Assembly: GCA_025617745.1 (NCBI GenBank)
Contig: CM046853.1
Location: 17,591,036-17,655,035 of the forward strand
DNA from: Heliocidaris erythrogramma
Taxonomy: Eukaryota; Echinodermata; Echinoidea; Camarodonta; Echinometridae
Direction of reading: 5' to 3'
DNA length: 64,000 bases
The notes below the pieces were generated by a model. It did no database searches. It was not told the DNA's origin and saw only the letters and a program-made list of their open reading frames with translations. Below are positions 35,101-47,220 of the stretch, piece by piece (positions within the stretch are counted from its first letter, which is position 1; the number at the start of each line of letters is the position of its first letter). A program made the position numbers and the translations under genes.

Positions 35101-38100
35101 GCGCCTTTACCCTCGGACAGTACTCAAAATATACTGGAGATAGCATTTGTTATAGGTCCTCATGAAAGAAAAAGATCCTACTGAGTAATACATGTGGAAA
35201 AAAATGACATTTTAGTCATTTTGTGCTTTGGAGCAAATGGGGGAGTTGTCCACCACTATTACAGTGACATTATTTATTCAGCCAATTTGAAACTCCCATA
35301 TGTAATTATAGTGATTACAACTTTCAAAAATTCATAACTTTCTTATTGCTTGTCCGATTTTGTTCAAACTTTCACCAATCTGCTGCTCTGATTTTACTCT
35401 TTCGTTTTGAGCAACTTGCCAGTAAGGTTGGATTTCCCTCTAAATTATCAGTATCCTAAATGTGTAATTTGAGAGCTATTTGGTCTATTTCTGAAATTAC
35501 ATATCGTCTGTTTGGAGCCAGAAGGGCGTTAACTCTGTGTTAAAATATATGAGTTAACTCCCTTTTGGCTCCAAACGGACGATATTTTGGTTCACAGGGA
35601 AATTTAATTTCATGATGATGTAGCTCTTTCTTTCTCTCATTCATTTTAGGTGCAAGGTAGGCTTTCTATTACAGAATGTACTGAATGACATACGTACTGC
35701 TATAAGGAAGGTGATGAGATCTGGCCATGGCTTCTCTCTTGGACCACCATGTCCCATGGATCAAAGATGCAAGGTATGTTCAAACTTTTCAACCCATTTC
35801 ATATATCTTTGCAGATAAATTTTTATATATGATATATATGTGTTTCTCTCAGATGTTGTTTGTATATCTTTGTGTCCCTATTTGGACAATAAGATTTGTC
35901 TTGCCACCCTTCAGAATTAGATAACGAGCAAGTCTCTGGTTATTTGTACTCCTACCGTATATGCTCATTTTATATCATACTAGTTCTCAGTTACGAGTTG
36001 AGCATGATGAATAACCTTTTGCCCATTTTGTATTTATTTTCAGCAGGAGTCTAGTAGCCTCTCCGTTCCACACATCATTGACTTGTCCGAGGAATGTGGA
36101 GAACGCCCTCTCTGGTGTGGGGATGAAGATGTCCGAAAGTTCAATGGAGTCAAACAGTGGATTGTCTCTTGTGGGAAACAGGTATGTGAAGTGAATGTAA
36201 TGAAAAAAAAACCTTTGAACTCAAAGAATATAGATATTACCGTATGTATTACTGTATAATAATAATATCAAAATGATGTATAATTTATGTTCTGCGTTTA
36301 TTTTTGGTAGCATCTCCTTTGAAATCTGGGGAATTCTTGAGGTTCAAAAGACTAGGGGCGGATGTGATGCCCCCCCCCACCCCCCAGATATTGGTCGCAG
36401 AGCGATTGTTAGCTGAAAATTTTTGGACACACATGAATACAAGCAACACAGTCCATACATTCTCCTTTGGGGGCTGGCATTAGGTCACAAAAGGTCACTT
36501 CACACTTTTATGTACCGGTAAATTGGTCTTAGCAGATGAATTGAAAGAACACACTCAGCAATTAAACCGCATAGAAAATTTTTCAAGCATTACAAAGTAA
36601 TCAACAAATTTCTGAAGGGGGCAATTAGGGTTAAAATTATGTTTTATTGATGTCTTTATGACCATCCCTTGTATTGCTCTGACTGTGACCATCCAATATT
36701 TGATTGCAGACACGAGGATCTCCTCCGATGAACTCATCAGGATTGATACTCCATAGAGACACACCATTCTCTGACTTTCCTCCTGATCTCTTTCAACTGG
36801 TTTGTGACAGGATGAATCCACATGCTGTTGGGGGCAGGGACTGGAGAGGATTGGCTGGTAAGTTATACTTTTTTCCCAAGAGCTTTTTGTCCAGTGAACC
36901 TACTTTTATCAGCAAAATGACCAGTTTTTCGTAGGTCATTTTCATATTTAGCTTTCAAATTCCTGGATTGCTTCTCTGCTGACACTAATGTCTTTCAGTT
37001 GCTCTGAATTTTCTTTTGTCATCAGTATTTATCGTGCATGAGTTGTTGCTAAAAAAACCTCTGACATGTTTGTGAATTCATCAGGAACAAATTTTATCTG
37101 GAAAGTCTGGATAACATTTAAATACATATGAAATATTGCTGATAAGGAATATTACTGAGATAGTGGGATAATTTAATATTGAATTCTGCCAGTTATTCTG
37201 TGTCGGCATTCACAGGAAGCTTTGTAATCTTTAAAAAATACCAAAAGAGGTGTTAATTGCACATAGGGGCATAACAAAATATTTTTAATGCTTCTATTTG
37301 AAGTGCTTGATCAATGAGTGCAACAGCTCCAATTTTTTTTAAAATCATAGTGTATTTTGTACATTAGGGTGATTGTTCTTTTCAATCTGAGTAATTCGTC
37401 TTGAAAGTGAGTGCCTCAAATCATAAATATGTTAAAAACATGCCCATTCTCGGAATGCATGTGATCATGACTAATTACTAATTTTCCTCAACTCAGAGAA
37501 ATAGTAATACAATGTACACCCACATTCTTACAAACCACAAACCAGAAATCAGTAAACCACTAAAAGAGGATATAGAAGCAAAGCAAAACAATGATTTCCT
37601 TACATATGCAATGTTAGACTAATCAGTTTGGATTTACTGGTTAGGTATGCCTTTTGGTATACATGTACCTTTTATTGTGTGAAGAGTTTTTCATCTTCTC
37701 TGATTGTGCTGTTTTGTACCTCATTTTTAGTCTTCTAACATAAAATGAATGAGAAATATGCTGGCAATATATATAGTTGCAGTTGTGCCATTTTTTTAAA
37801 TATTGATAGTTTGATGCTAGTTTCTTTGTGAGAAGGACAAATGCCTTTTCCTTCATGTTATAATTCAGTTTCATTTTTTTGGTTGTAGAAACTGTAATGT
37901 GAAGTAAAATTAACGAGGTCAATTGTAATGAGCATAATCTTGATTTTGGAAAGGCTGGGAACATTTTAAAATGATAGTTTTTGATAAGATTTTTCAATGA
38001 AGAGATATATTTTAGTGAATATACTTTATTAAGAACTACATTTATGTCTGAATTAAAAATTTAAAGAGTTTGAGAATATAAAATTCTATTTCCCATCTGG

Positions 38101-38378
38101 AACTGTCTTCCTTTCTTTTTCATTCCCTGACCTCCTCACACCCCATCCCTACACACACAGGTCAACTAGGTTACACCACCGGTGATTTGAAGCTCTTTGA
38201 GAACACTTCATTATCGCTCCCGCATTACTATGACCCCTGCAGACATCTCCTTGAGGACTGGGGTAAGTCTGTGAATGCTACCCTTGGGAACCTGATCAAC
38301 AACCTCCAGAAACCCAACCTGAATCGGCAGGATGTCATCAGGGAAATCAAGACCAAATGGACAGTGATGGACAACTAG
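26177..38378 (+). CDS. PDZ / Roc-like / COR / Death domain protein, eight exons
   Basis: Exons: 26177 (or ATG 26298)-27197, 30546-30683, 31957-33202, 33566-34160, 35650-35773, 36044-36181, 36710-36857, 38161-38378. All borders are GT-AG and phases add up; from ATG 26298 the protein is 1168 residues. Residues 1-270 are Ser/Pro-rich and disordered. A PDZ domain spans about 275-373 (binding loop KLGFII, GDRVLSINGTPI). Next is a Roc-like GTPase region from ~400, whose P-loop position reads VVMGSDAENMAE (412-423), lacking the usual GK[ST]. A COR-like region follows (LTSLFEYLHRQGVIIS, then FVALNPEDLIHTCKSLLEV). A Death domain ends the protein (DWRGLAGQLGYTTGDLKLF). DAPK1 is another ROCO protein ending in a Death domain; PDZ fusion is unusual. 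A cytosolic adaptor role in death or immune signalling is inference. ATG 26298 has weak context and an acceptor lies before 26177, so an upstream exon may be missing. Exon 6 has a CAGCAG acceptor. Confidence 0.85.
26985..27030 (+). repeat. Short coding tandem repeat (Ser-Leu-Pro-Pro)
   Basis: Four ~12-bp units of CCATCCTTGCCC in exon 1 of the PDZ/COR/Death gene encode SLPP repeats in the disordered N-terminal region. Length variation here would not change frame. Confidence 0.7.
27740..28033 (-). mobile_element. tRNA-derived SINE, minus strand
   Basis: On the minus strand the head reads GTGTCGTGGTATAGTGGTTC, which fits a pol III A box (TGGTATAGTGG). About 35 bp on, GGGCGAATCTC resembles a B box. 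A body of ~220 bp follows with 'cacctgggtggagagtggcaa' on the plus strand. It lies in the first intron of the PDZ/COR/Death gene, antisense to it. Confidence 0.6.
28060..28780 (+). repeat. Degenerate tandem repeats, ~120-150 bp
   Basis: Blocks containing 'aaccaaact-a-gta-gaatcatt-ttag-g', 'gga-g-cttaaatt-atg' and 'gggctcaggggcagcacccctaaagtgccc' recur four or five times with heavy divergence, near 28080, 28270, 28410, 28520 and 28690. It lies in an intron with no coding signal. The remainder of this intron (28780-30545) is AT-rich and unremarkable apart from a G-run at 30319. Confidence 0.55.
34866..35437. mobile_element. MITE with GGGAAATCCAACCTTA ends
   Basis: The left end AGGGAAATCCAACCTTA (34868) and right end TAAGGTTGGATTTCCCT (35415) are inverted copies. 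Subterminal sequence 'ggtgaaagtttga...tcggacaag' also pairs with 'cttgtccgatttt..caaactttcacc' near 35345. The element lies in intron 4 of the PDZ/COR/Death gene. A further fragment of its right half is at 34188-34300, so the intron took at least two copies. Confidence 0.75.
35503..35587. repeat. Hairpin with ~35-bp arms
   Basis: ATCGTCTGTTTGGAGCCA and TGGCTCCAAACGGACGAT are inverted copies, followed inward by GTTAACTC/GAGTTAAC. The loop is about 15 nt. It lies just upstream of exon 5 (35650) and may be a small MITE. Confidence 0.7.
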
Positions 38379-38399
38379 TCATCACTAACAGAAACCCTT

Positions 38400-38522
38400 A
38401 GACTCTTGTGGACATCTTCTATAGGACTGGAGTAATTGTAGGGCTGCTACCCTCAGGAACCTGATTCACATCCTTTAACATCCCAACTTGAATTACCAAG
38501 ATGTCATCAGGGAGATTTCAAA
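38400..38522 (+). pseudogene. Decayed tandem copy of the last (Death-domain) exon
   Basis: About 120 bp starting 22 bp past the stop codon align with 38236-38352 inside the final exon. Shared landmarks in order are GACATCT, GAGGACTGG/AGGACTGGAG, GCTACCC, GGAACCTGAT, CAACCT/AACATCC and GATGTCATCAGGGA. It has many substitutions and small length changes. It sits in the 3' UTR or just beyond and would not extend the protein. Confidence 0.75.
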
Positions 38523-41190
38523 CTGATGGAAAATGAAGAATATTAGTCATTAGCTTCTGAAGTTTTATAGTTAATGAAATTTACATAGACAGTGATATAC
38601 AAGAAATAACTGCACTAGCAGTAGGCTTTGGGAATACTCTGTGATTCAAACTACAATATTAAGTATGTTCTCGTGACACAGCTTATGCTTCACATCTGTT
38701 ACATCTTCCTTATCTTCAAGGTGGGCCATTACTGTTCTCGACTTTCATAAAGTCGTTTTGTAAGGGATAATCTAGGGTTACACAATCTCCTGTTTTTGAG
38801 AGCCCAGTAGCTAGGGAAAAAGAAATTCAAAGCGGAACCTTCCAGCAACAACGCATCATTTCACCGAAAACATGTTTGCTTCCTGTAGACGTTCCGTCAT
38901 GTGATTGTGGAGATAAATGAATGACATGAACCATTGATCTCTCTGATCTCACATCCTTCCTTCTGCAGAATGTATTGTTCAACCCCTCATGCTGGAAGTC
39001 TGAAATCAATTTCTCTTAGTTTGAACTTAGCAAACCACACAGCTTCACATATGGTACAGCACCATTCTTGAACAGGGGACAGGTACCACTATAGATCCTA
39101 CGAGGTTTTGGACGAAATGATTTCCAGCTGGCATAGTCATTGATTAACCCCTACTATGCAACCTATTCTGCAATTCCCCCCTTGGCTGGCAACCCATAAA
39201 CGGCATAATACGACTTAAAATCTGACAAACACTTCATCAGATTTTATCTTACTTTCCCTTCATCCTAAACAATTCATTCCTAAATACAATGTATTCTTTC
39301 ATATATCATTTCAATGAATTCATGAAATGTAATTCATTTTTCCACCATAAATGAACTAATTAAATGATTAAAGAAAACTTTCCCTTTTTGGCAAAAACTT
39401 TTTGGGCGGTAAATGCTGCCCATGGCCAACTGCAGGGATAACGCCTGGGTGGGAACATCTGCCCATGGCACGATAGGGGTTAATATTTTGTTACAATTCA
39501 TAGGTAATTTATGAGACTTAAAATTGCAAAGGAACAATATTCCCCATTTGAACAAAAATCCAGTTGTACATCATTATAATTACAATAACCTCAAAGAAAT
39601 ATATGAGCTGTGAGGAAATTGCCCATTGATGTCAATATTTCTATGGAGGATTTATCCTGTAATTAAGGAGTTTGACTGCTCTCCGAATGTTGTGCAGAAG
39701 AAAAATCAGAAAAAAAGTATCCTACCATTTTTATGATTTAGCAGTAGCTTAGTGGAGTGTCATTTGAATGACAGGGTGATATCTTACTGCTCTTTAGTTT
39801 GTTTTATTTGCTGATCTAACACTGGGAGAATGTGAATTCTGATTTGGAACATACTTAAATTTATGCCTTATATATTATTTAGTTGAACTCTAAACTGGCT
39901 TTAAATTTTTTTCTAAGAGTCAAAATGAATTTTCAAAGCGTCTTTTAAAGACATTATCATGATTTCCCCATATGTCATGTGCAATTATCACTTCCCTTTG
40001 CTAAGCTTATGCTACCGGGCTATTTCCTTCTTTCTTGTAAAGCTTATAATTGCACATTACAGGGTTTGTTTCTCCATTGTCTAGACAATGTAACATAGCA
40101 GATGACACTATTTGGCTCATGATAATGATCAACAGAACTATCGTAAGCTGTAATAAAATTTGCTATAAATTGTTCTGTACAGACATCTCAATAAACAATA
40201 TGAGTAGTGTGTAACTAGCTATTTCACATAACTACATCACAACTATATTCTTTTGTATGTCTTATTTGAAGCTTGATATATCTTTCTCCTGGCATAACTT
40301 GACATTGTTGGGAAATGTTGTGATTTAAAGAAAAACTGTAATTATTAGTTTGCATAGAAAATATCACTACATAAATCTAATATAATGTACATTCTGTAGA
40401 ACTGAGTTGAAGTTTCTTGCAATACTTATGTCATATCTGCTATGGTTGGAGTGGACCTATATATGGTCACTTGCTCAATTATATTATATTTTCTTAGAGT
40501 TCTACGTACTGCACCCAAGTTTATTAGTGATTCATGATAATCATAACTATTTTTTTCGAGTGTGATACATACCTAAGCTTGTCTGGTGGTCATTGAAGGG
40601 AAGGTTTGTCTCACCTTCATATCAGGTTAATTTGATTAATAACAACAACAATAAAAGATGAAGAAAATCATAATAAATAATTTTTTAGGAAATAAAGAAA
40701 TATGATAGAAACAGATCACTAAAAGTTGAACTATCAGATAAATGATAAGACAGGTATGGATTTTTTTCAGTTTAGATGATAACTTACAAATTTGTAACTC
40801 TTTGATTCCTTTTTCAGCTACTCTTTATTAGTTTTTTTTTCACAAAAATGTACTTGGTTGAAAGTATATTCTATTTTTTTTTAGTTATTGGGAAGTTGTT
40901 GGGAAAATGTTCTCATAAGTATATTAATTCATCAACACTGAAGAAAATGTGTATTTTTATAATTTCTTTTGTAAAGGACAAAATGTAGTAGAGAAGCTTG
41001 CAAAGGAAAGATAGATTTTGCCAGTTTATTTGGTGATTGTCAAGGCATGATATGACAGAATAATGTCATAATATCCCTAGTCTTTATTCAATTTTCTCAA
41101 AATTTTAAAGTGGTGACAAATTTCTATAATTTTTCTGCTATTATTTAAAAGAACATGATGAGGGGAGGATGGACTCCCCAGTAAAAATAT
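38523..41190. other. AT-rich intergenic DNA
   Basis: No exon, long frame or clear repeat end was recognised on either strand. A short repeat-like phrase at about 40600 (gggaaggtttgtctcacc...taatttgatta) resembles the end of the 4289-4470 repeat family. Confidence 0.5.
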
Positions 41191-41197
41191 ATATTGG

Positions 41198-41357
41198 CAG
41201 TGGCGTATCTGGGGGGGGCGTCGTAAAAAAAAAATATAGCACTATATAGCACTATTTTGCATCTCAGCCCTTCTTCAGAAGCAAAAATTTCTCCCACATG
41301 ACGGCGATCAATAATTCCTGGCGCCCCCCCTATTGGGAAATCCTGGATACGCCGCTG
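41198..41357. mobile_element. Short MITE with CAGTGGCGTATC ends
   Basis: The left end CAGTGGCGTATCTGG and the right end, read in reverse complement, CAGCGGCGTATCCAGG, are inverted copies. Flanking ATATTGG occurs on both sides (41191-41197 and 41358-41364). The element is 160 bp, with no gene. It belongs to the common 'CAGTGGCG' type of non-autonomous hAT-like elements; a lone end of the same type sits near 42725. Confidence 0.7.
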
Positions 41358-41364
41358 ATATTGG

Positions 41365-43630
41365 TTTCCACCTCGTGTAGCGATTAGATCTGACTGTAAG
41401 TTTATATAATATGAATATATTTTTCTATCATATATTGTATAAAGTGTGTTCAGTATTATCCTGTAGTATATTGCAATGTATATATCATCAGTGTAAACAT
41501 TCTATATTTTGATAAATAAACCCTGTTCAGTAATGTTTCTAGGCCTTGGGTAATCCATGTACTATTTCTAGGGGCGGGGGGGGGGGGGGGGAGAAATGTT
41601 CTTTTTAAAAGGAGGGGAGCATGGAAAAAAGACAATCCATTTTTGAAAGAAGTCACCAAACTGTCACCATCAAAAGATGTGTTGATGTCTTTAAAGGGAC
41701 ATTGCTTTACATCCATTTACTCTCGTTAAAATGCGTTTCAATCCGAGCTTTTACAAAGTAGCTTTTCTTCCACCTGGAAGACATCTATGTACCATGACCC
41801 ACATAGATCCAAGAACATTCTTTTTGGATGTAGAGGCACTAAAATATGAAGTGTTTAACATATAAAAAGAAAAACAGTGTGATTTGAGACAGAATTTAAG
41901 TTGTGCAGGAAACCAGTGTGGAGAGACATCAATATTAAAAAAAATATCAAAACCTACATTGTAATTCAGAAGCATATGACGTTCCTGAATTACTGTTATT
42001 CACAAGACTGGATTTGGGAATGTGTAAATTTTGAAATGGTTATTTCATGATTATGTTAATAGTTTAAATCATTTGGCCATAATAGCAAGTAACTAAGACC
42101 CTCATTGGCCTATCCTTGAATGTACCCGCCCAGGCTGTATGTATATGTACTGCTATACCAAACATACAGCTCTATACTGTGTATATGTTTAAAGGAACAA
42201 AGTATATATTAGAAAATCCTTAATGAATGATTTTAAAATGTACCAATCACAAAAAAAAAAAATTTGCTCTGTATGTTAGGGTTTCAATGTTGCTATACTA
42301 TTTTCAAATATGAGCTTCAAATGTTGATTCTATAAAGAGATATTGCAAGTTGAAACACACTCTCAATATACATTACAGCACCTTATGAGGGGACTAGGCG
42401 ACGCTACCGTACATGCTTGCATAGCATATGGGCCCGCGCGGAACCCAACTCCGAATTAGGTTCTGCGCGAGGGGGTTTTATGTGATCCTTTATTTTTCTC
42501 ATACCCCTTCAAAGCCCAGGTAAATTTTTTAAAGGTTAACTTTATAGGTGATTTGTGATTGGTTTTAGGGGATTGGTACAAGTAAATGCCTTTAACAACT
42601 CTTGAGAACATGTTCTCAAAAGATTTTAGAATGTTTATGATCCTGAAATACATAACTGCCTTTATATTTACTGCGACCCTGCATCTTGAATGAAATATAT
42701 ATATGTATGCATGTGGACATTCAGGCAGTGGCGGATTAAGGAAGGCACTCCTATTCCATGCCCCTGTTTGAAAGAAAATTGTGTATTGTACCCTCTCCCC
42801 CTTTTAGAATTTTTTTTAAAGAGAATTTGGAATGACAAAGAGACCCCAAAACACTTGTGAAACTTATACTTGTACATAATATACAATAATATGCTGAAAT
42901 ATAGATAATTACTTGTGTATGATTGAAAAGTATACTACAATAAACTTTGTTCAGAAAAGTGAAAGTGCTTATTTGATATTTTAAGTATTTATGTTCAATC
43001 TAGTAAATGGTAGAGGTAAAGTAAGAAATAATGATAGTGGCTCAACTTTAGGATTGGACACCAAGGCACTATTTTGTTGTGCTGACAACATACATGACAA
43101 CAGACTTCAAACTGTAACTTACACAACCATACCTGCATTTTGATATGATGCTACAGCAGAATAACGAACCATACTATCGTTGTTATGTATTCAATCAATT
43201 TACATATAGTAACTTTATTGTATTGAACATTTCACAGTGATCCACATGATAAGCATGAACATTAAAATCCATAGCTGGAGTAGCCATTTGGGCAAAATAT
43301 GAAGGAAAACAAATGCATTAATATTTAATCCATTACACCTGAGAGCTTGTATACTGAACCAGTGCTGTTTCAATCAAAAAGGCAAACGTGCAATTGCCAA
43401 GTAAAACATGCAGGAAAAAACTCAAACAAATTGATAGATGGGGAGAAGGGTAAATGTTTTATCCTAAGGACTAACACAATTTTGGGGAGAAGGGGGAGGG
43501 GGGCAAAGTCACTCGGTGTCATTCAAACGTAAATTTGAAAATTCGAAGTCCTTGACTTTTTTAAAAGCAATAAGGGATGGTATTGAATCATAAAATATAG
43601 GCCAGAAATATCATGCGAAAGATACACTGC
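41365..43630. other. Intergenic DNA, no gene recognised
   Basis: AT-rich apart from a G-run at 41573-41591 and a small CpG-rich patch at 42395-42470 (gcgacgctaccgtacatgc...ggttctgcgcgaggggg). Frames of 60-88 codons here show no family likeness. Confidence 0.5.
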
Positions 43631-43634
43631 CTAG

Positions 43635-45554
43635 CTATGTTGCTGGTTCTGTTGCAGGAGTCGTAGGTGTAGTGGGTGTGGTAGGTGTGGTAGGTGTTGT
43701 GGGCGTGGTTGGTGTGGTAGGTGTAGTGGGAGTGGTTGGGGTTGTCGGTGTGGTGGGGGTTGTCGGTGTGGTGGGAGTTGTAGGAGTAGTTGGTGTGGTT
43801 GGAGTCGTGGGTGTGGTTGGGGTTGTAGGAGTCGTTGGAGTGGTAGTGGGAGTTGTTGCGGCCATTGTGGTAGCTTCTTCGTCAGACGTGTCACCATCAG
43901 TTGCTGTTGTTGCTTTCTCTGTTGCCTCTGCCTTTGTGGTTGGAGCCTTGGTCACAGGTTGCTGTGGGATTATGTGTACATGACCGGAGTGAGATCCAGA
44001 ATCACTCCCGGAGAAGGAGCCGGAGAAGGAGCCGCTGCGCCGGAATCGTTGATTAGTTTCTACAAATCAAAGGAAATGAAATCAGTTATTGTTGCTATCA
44101 CTGTACGTAGTTTCATTCCGTTGATTAAAGGATTATTTCTTAATAATACCGTGGAACTATTCAGTTTCATGTTAAACAATTTGATGAGTGCATGAATTCG
44201 ATTTCAATAAAGAATAAAGGTAGCTCAGTAGCTCAGTAGCTCAGTTTGTGATTAACACCGTTCAGAAATTAATGATTAGTGTTGTCTTAGAGCCATATAG
44301 TATAGATCCTCAGTAAAAAATGAACATATTTCTTTAACATTGATTTTTGAAAAGGAGTATTCAGGGCAGATCCAGGATTGTCAGAAGAAGGTTGGGCGAA
44401 ATCACACCTGCCAGCCCTCCCAAGGTTTGCTCTGTTAAGTGGGGGGAGGGGGGGGGGTGGATATGATTTTTTATTAATTTTGGGAATCCCGCTGGACCTC
44501 CAAAGGCCCGAAAGGGCGGGGATGGCGAGGGATTACTTCCCCCTGGTATACAACAAGTTTAGCTATTCAAACGCTATATTTTCTCAATAGGGAAATGCGC
44601 AGCCATTTGACCCCCTGCCTGGCTGCCTCCCACCTCCCTACACCAGTCCTCTTTGAATTCATCTGTGTCGTTGATCCTAGACAATATGTGGTGATTAATC
44701 TTTTAAAAGAATATTTTTTGTTTCCTTTTATCTTTACCACTATAGCAATATTAACAATACAATGTGACTTGCTGATTAATTCTTTGCTTTTTTCTTTGCA
44801 TTGTCACAAATATTTTTAAACTCTAATGATTTCAAGTATTTAACGTTATACTGACCATGGCAGTAAACGATGTCAAAGATGTCTGTGCCGAAGCATACGT
44901 GATCAAGCACCGCGCAAGCTGAGCCGAATCGCTGACCGTCTCCATCACAGAATTTATCCTTGTGTGCTTCTCTTAGATAATGCGACACCATGTAGTCACT
45001 CGTCGTCGGAAGCAATGTCGAGCTCGTCATCAACTCCTTGTCGCAGCTGAGGATATCCTCCGGCTTGAAGTGAGGACAGAGCTGTGATAAGTAGCACTCG
45101 ATGACGTTCCGTGCGATGCTACATCCCAAATCGATGGGGTTGGCTGGAAGATGGAAATGAAAATAATTACTTGATAACTTCCACATTCGACTTTGACAAA
45201 CTAAATGCTTTCGAAAGGTTACAAATTCATTTGTGATCTACCGAAAGAAATAGATTGTAGTTTATCAATTCTGAATCGTATTAAATCGTAGTCATTTTAG
45301 AATGTCAATGTTGATGATTTAAAAGGACAGAATCATTTTAAATTGAAATCTGTTTTTGAGTAAGGACAGTCCGCATACATCTTTGTTTGGATAAAGTCGT
45401 GCAATTTTATAATTTTCCCCTTATGCTTTTGTGCAATATTGACAAAGAAAGAAAAAAAAAAGAAAACCAAATCGACTAATGGATTAGTCTTACCTGATGA
45501 ATACAGCACCATGGAAATGCTAACAAAGATGACGGCAAGGCAAGTTGTCTTCAT
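43635..45554 (-). CDS. Secreted protein: eight-cysteine module plus Pro/Thr-rich tail
   Basis: Three coding exons on the minus strand: 45494-45554, 44856-45143 and 43635-44059 (61+288+425 nt = 257 residues plus stop). Both introns are phase 1 with good GT-AG sites. Exon 1 holds a signal peptide (MKTTCLAVIFVSISMV...) with likely cleavage after SSA. Exon 2 encodes ~95 residues with eight Cys, at DLGC, VIEC, SQLC, ILSC, KFC, SAC, HVC and VYC, which suggests four disulfides; I recognise no named family. Exon 3 encodes SGSFSGSFSGSDSGSHSG, an acidic Thr-rich patch, then about 25 Pro-Thr-Thr-type triplets ending PATEPAT. The tail is a likely heavy O-glycosylation region. Possible roles (surface, coelomic or adhesive protein) are inference. 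The start ATG lies directly after a splice acceptor. Confidence 0.8.
43665..43860 (-). repeat. Coding microsatellite-like (ACC ACA CCT)n repeat
   Basis: This encodes the Pro-Thr-Thr run of the secreted protein. Third-position changes scattered along it keep the amino acids, so selection or protein-level constraint is likely. The plus-strand Val-Gly frame at 43672-43983 is its mirror. Confidence 0.8.
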
Positions 45555-46134
45555 CTGAGAAAAAAATGTATCGAGAAAAATTTGTTGTTAACAATAAACA
45601 GAATATGTTACCAAGTATAGGGTAAAATGAATAAACACTGAAAAATAAATGGTTAAAACATAATATTAGTTTGTTTTTAGTGAGCATTTTATTCTACGCT
45701 GACAAACATTATTTGGGGTTACAACAAGAAATCTGTTTTCACTTGAAGAAAGTGCAATAACAAACATTGAGGTGATTATTCAGTTGAAAAACAAAAATTG
45801 TAGGTCTGTATATGGCATTACCTAAACTGTACGTTTATGGAATGCACATAGAAAACAAAGAAACAAGAGTAAAATTTGTTTTTTACATGCATGAATGATA
45901 ATTTTAGAATTGTGTAATATTCTAGAGCATTTTCATATAGATTTAAGAACATTTTAATAACTTGCATCTTCACTTCAAAACATTATTAAGTTGTACCTTA
46001 AGATTACACAATGGCGTATTAAAAAGAAAAGTTGACAGGGAGCAGAATCTTCCCCACATAAGGGGGAAGGACTCCCGCGTGCATTGCTGGGATGAAGAGT
46101 GTTTTTTTCCCCTCAAAAATACGAATGTACTCAC

Positions 46135-46251
46135 TTTGCTAATGATGACTTCTTTCTTCGTGGACGTTCTGCAGGGATGAATTTAGGTCGGAAATTCTTG
46201 TAAGGTCTTGTAGAATGAATGAAGCACCTCTCACATAACCCCCTATTTATA
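46135..46251 (-). promoter_or_regulatory. TATA box and 5' non-coding exon of the eight-cysteine gene
   Basis: TATAAATA lies on the minus strand at 46244-46251. An untranslated exon is predicted from about 46215 down to 46135, ending CAAA before a GTGAGTAC donor. The matching acceptor TTTTTTCTCAG abuts the ATG at 45554. The start site is inferred from the usual ~30-bp spacing. Confidence 0.55.
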
Positions 46252-46869
46252 ACAAATATTTTCATCGTGTCATGGTGAGATATTGTTTACGTTTTTTTTA
46301 ATACAATCACGCGCATTAACTTAATAATTCTGAATAACTAACTTATAAAGTAAATATATTTGTCTGCATATAGCAGAACAGAGAATAAGGTGAAATACGG
46401 TTTTATAATGACCATTTCAATTTCATTCAATTTTCATATACATAAATTAATTCATTAACTGATTAAAGTTTCTACGAATTATTCATCTACCTGTTACCAA
46501 AACATTTAATAACATAGAATGATCATTGATATAGCATATTCATTTTCAATCGTAATGCTCTAATGACCATACCTAATTATGGAATTAGTGATATATTCCG
46601 ACAATAATTATCTACCTGCCGCAACGATTGTATATCTATTATTCCATTAACCGGTGGAACTAAATTATGAACTGTTGCCAAAAATACCTTACGTCGTAAC
46701 CAAAGAAAAACAAACCCATGCAGGTAATTAATCAGAAGTTTCCACAGTGTACTCTTGCCGAAATTTAATATTCTTTACGTCCTAAATCCCTTACCATTTT
46801 TTCTTCTAAGATGACTATTGGTTTCTGATATTCCTTTAATTTATCATTAAAAATACGCAAATTGCACAA

Positions 46870-47220
46870 AGCGTTAGGGACACATTATAGATCGATATTG
46901 ATATATGATGAAATACAGAGATAGGCGATCTAAAAAATTATGTGCAGGATAGTATAAACAGAGGGATACAAGAGAGAAAAAATAATTGCAAAGAGATGAA
47001 AAGAAAGACGGGGGGGGGGGGCTAAAAGAGAGATGATTTAACAATAAGAGAGAAAGTGAGGGAGAGAGATAACGCATTGTAGGGGAGAGGGTTATAGAAA
47101 AGAGTGAAATATATAAGAGAGGGGAAAGAGAAAGTAAATGAGAGAAAGAAAGAGAGAGAGAGAGAGTGAAGGAGAGAAAAAGAGTGAGAGAGAGAAAGAG
47201 AGAGTATGGGTGATGTTTTG
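46870..47220 (+). repeat. GA-rich low-complexity tract
   Basis: Purine-rich DNA with (GA)n runs, e.g. 47150-47200. The minus-strand Ser/Leu/Phe frame at 46874-47281 is its translation and not a gene. Confidence 0.8.

Noticed and set aside
43672-43983. Val-Gly repeat frame on the plus strand
   Set aside because: Mirror of the Pro-Thr coding repeat. The minus strand has signal peptide, splice sites and phases, the plus strand has none.
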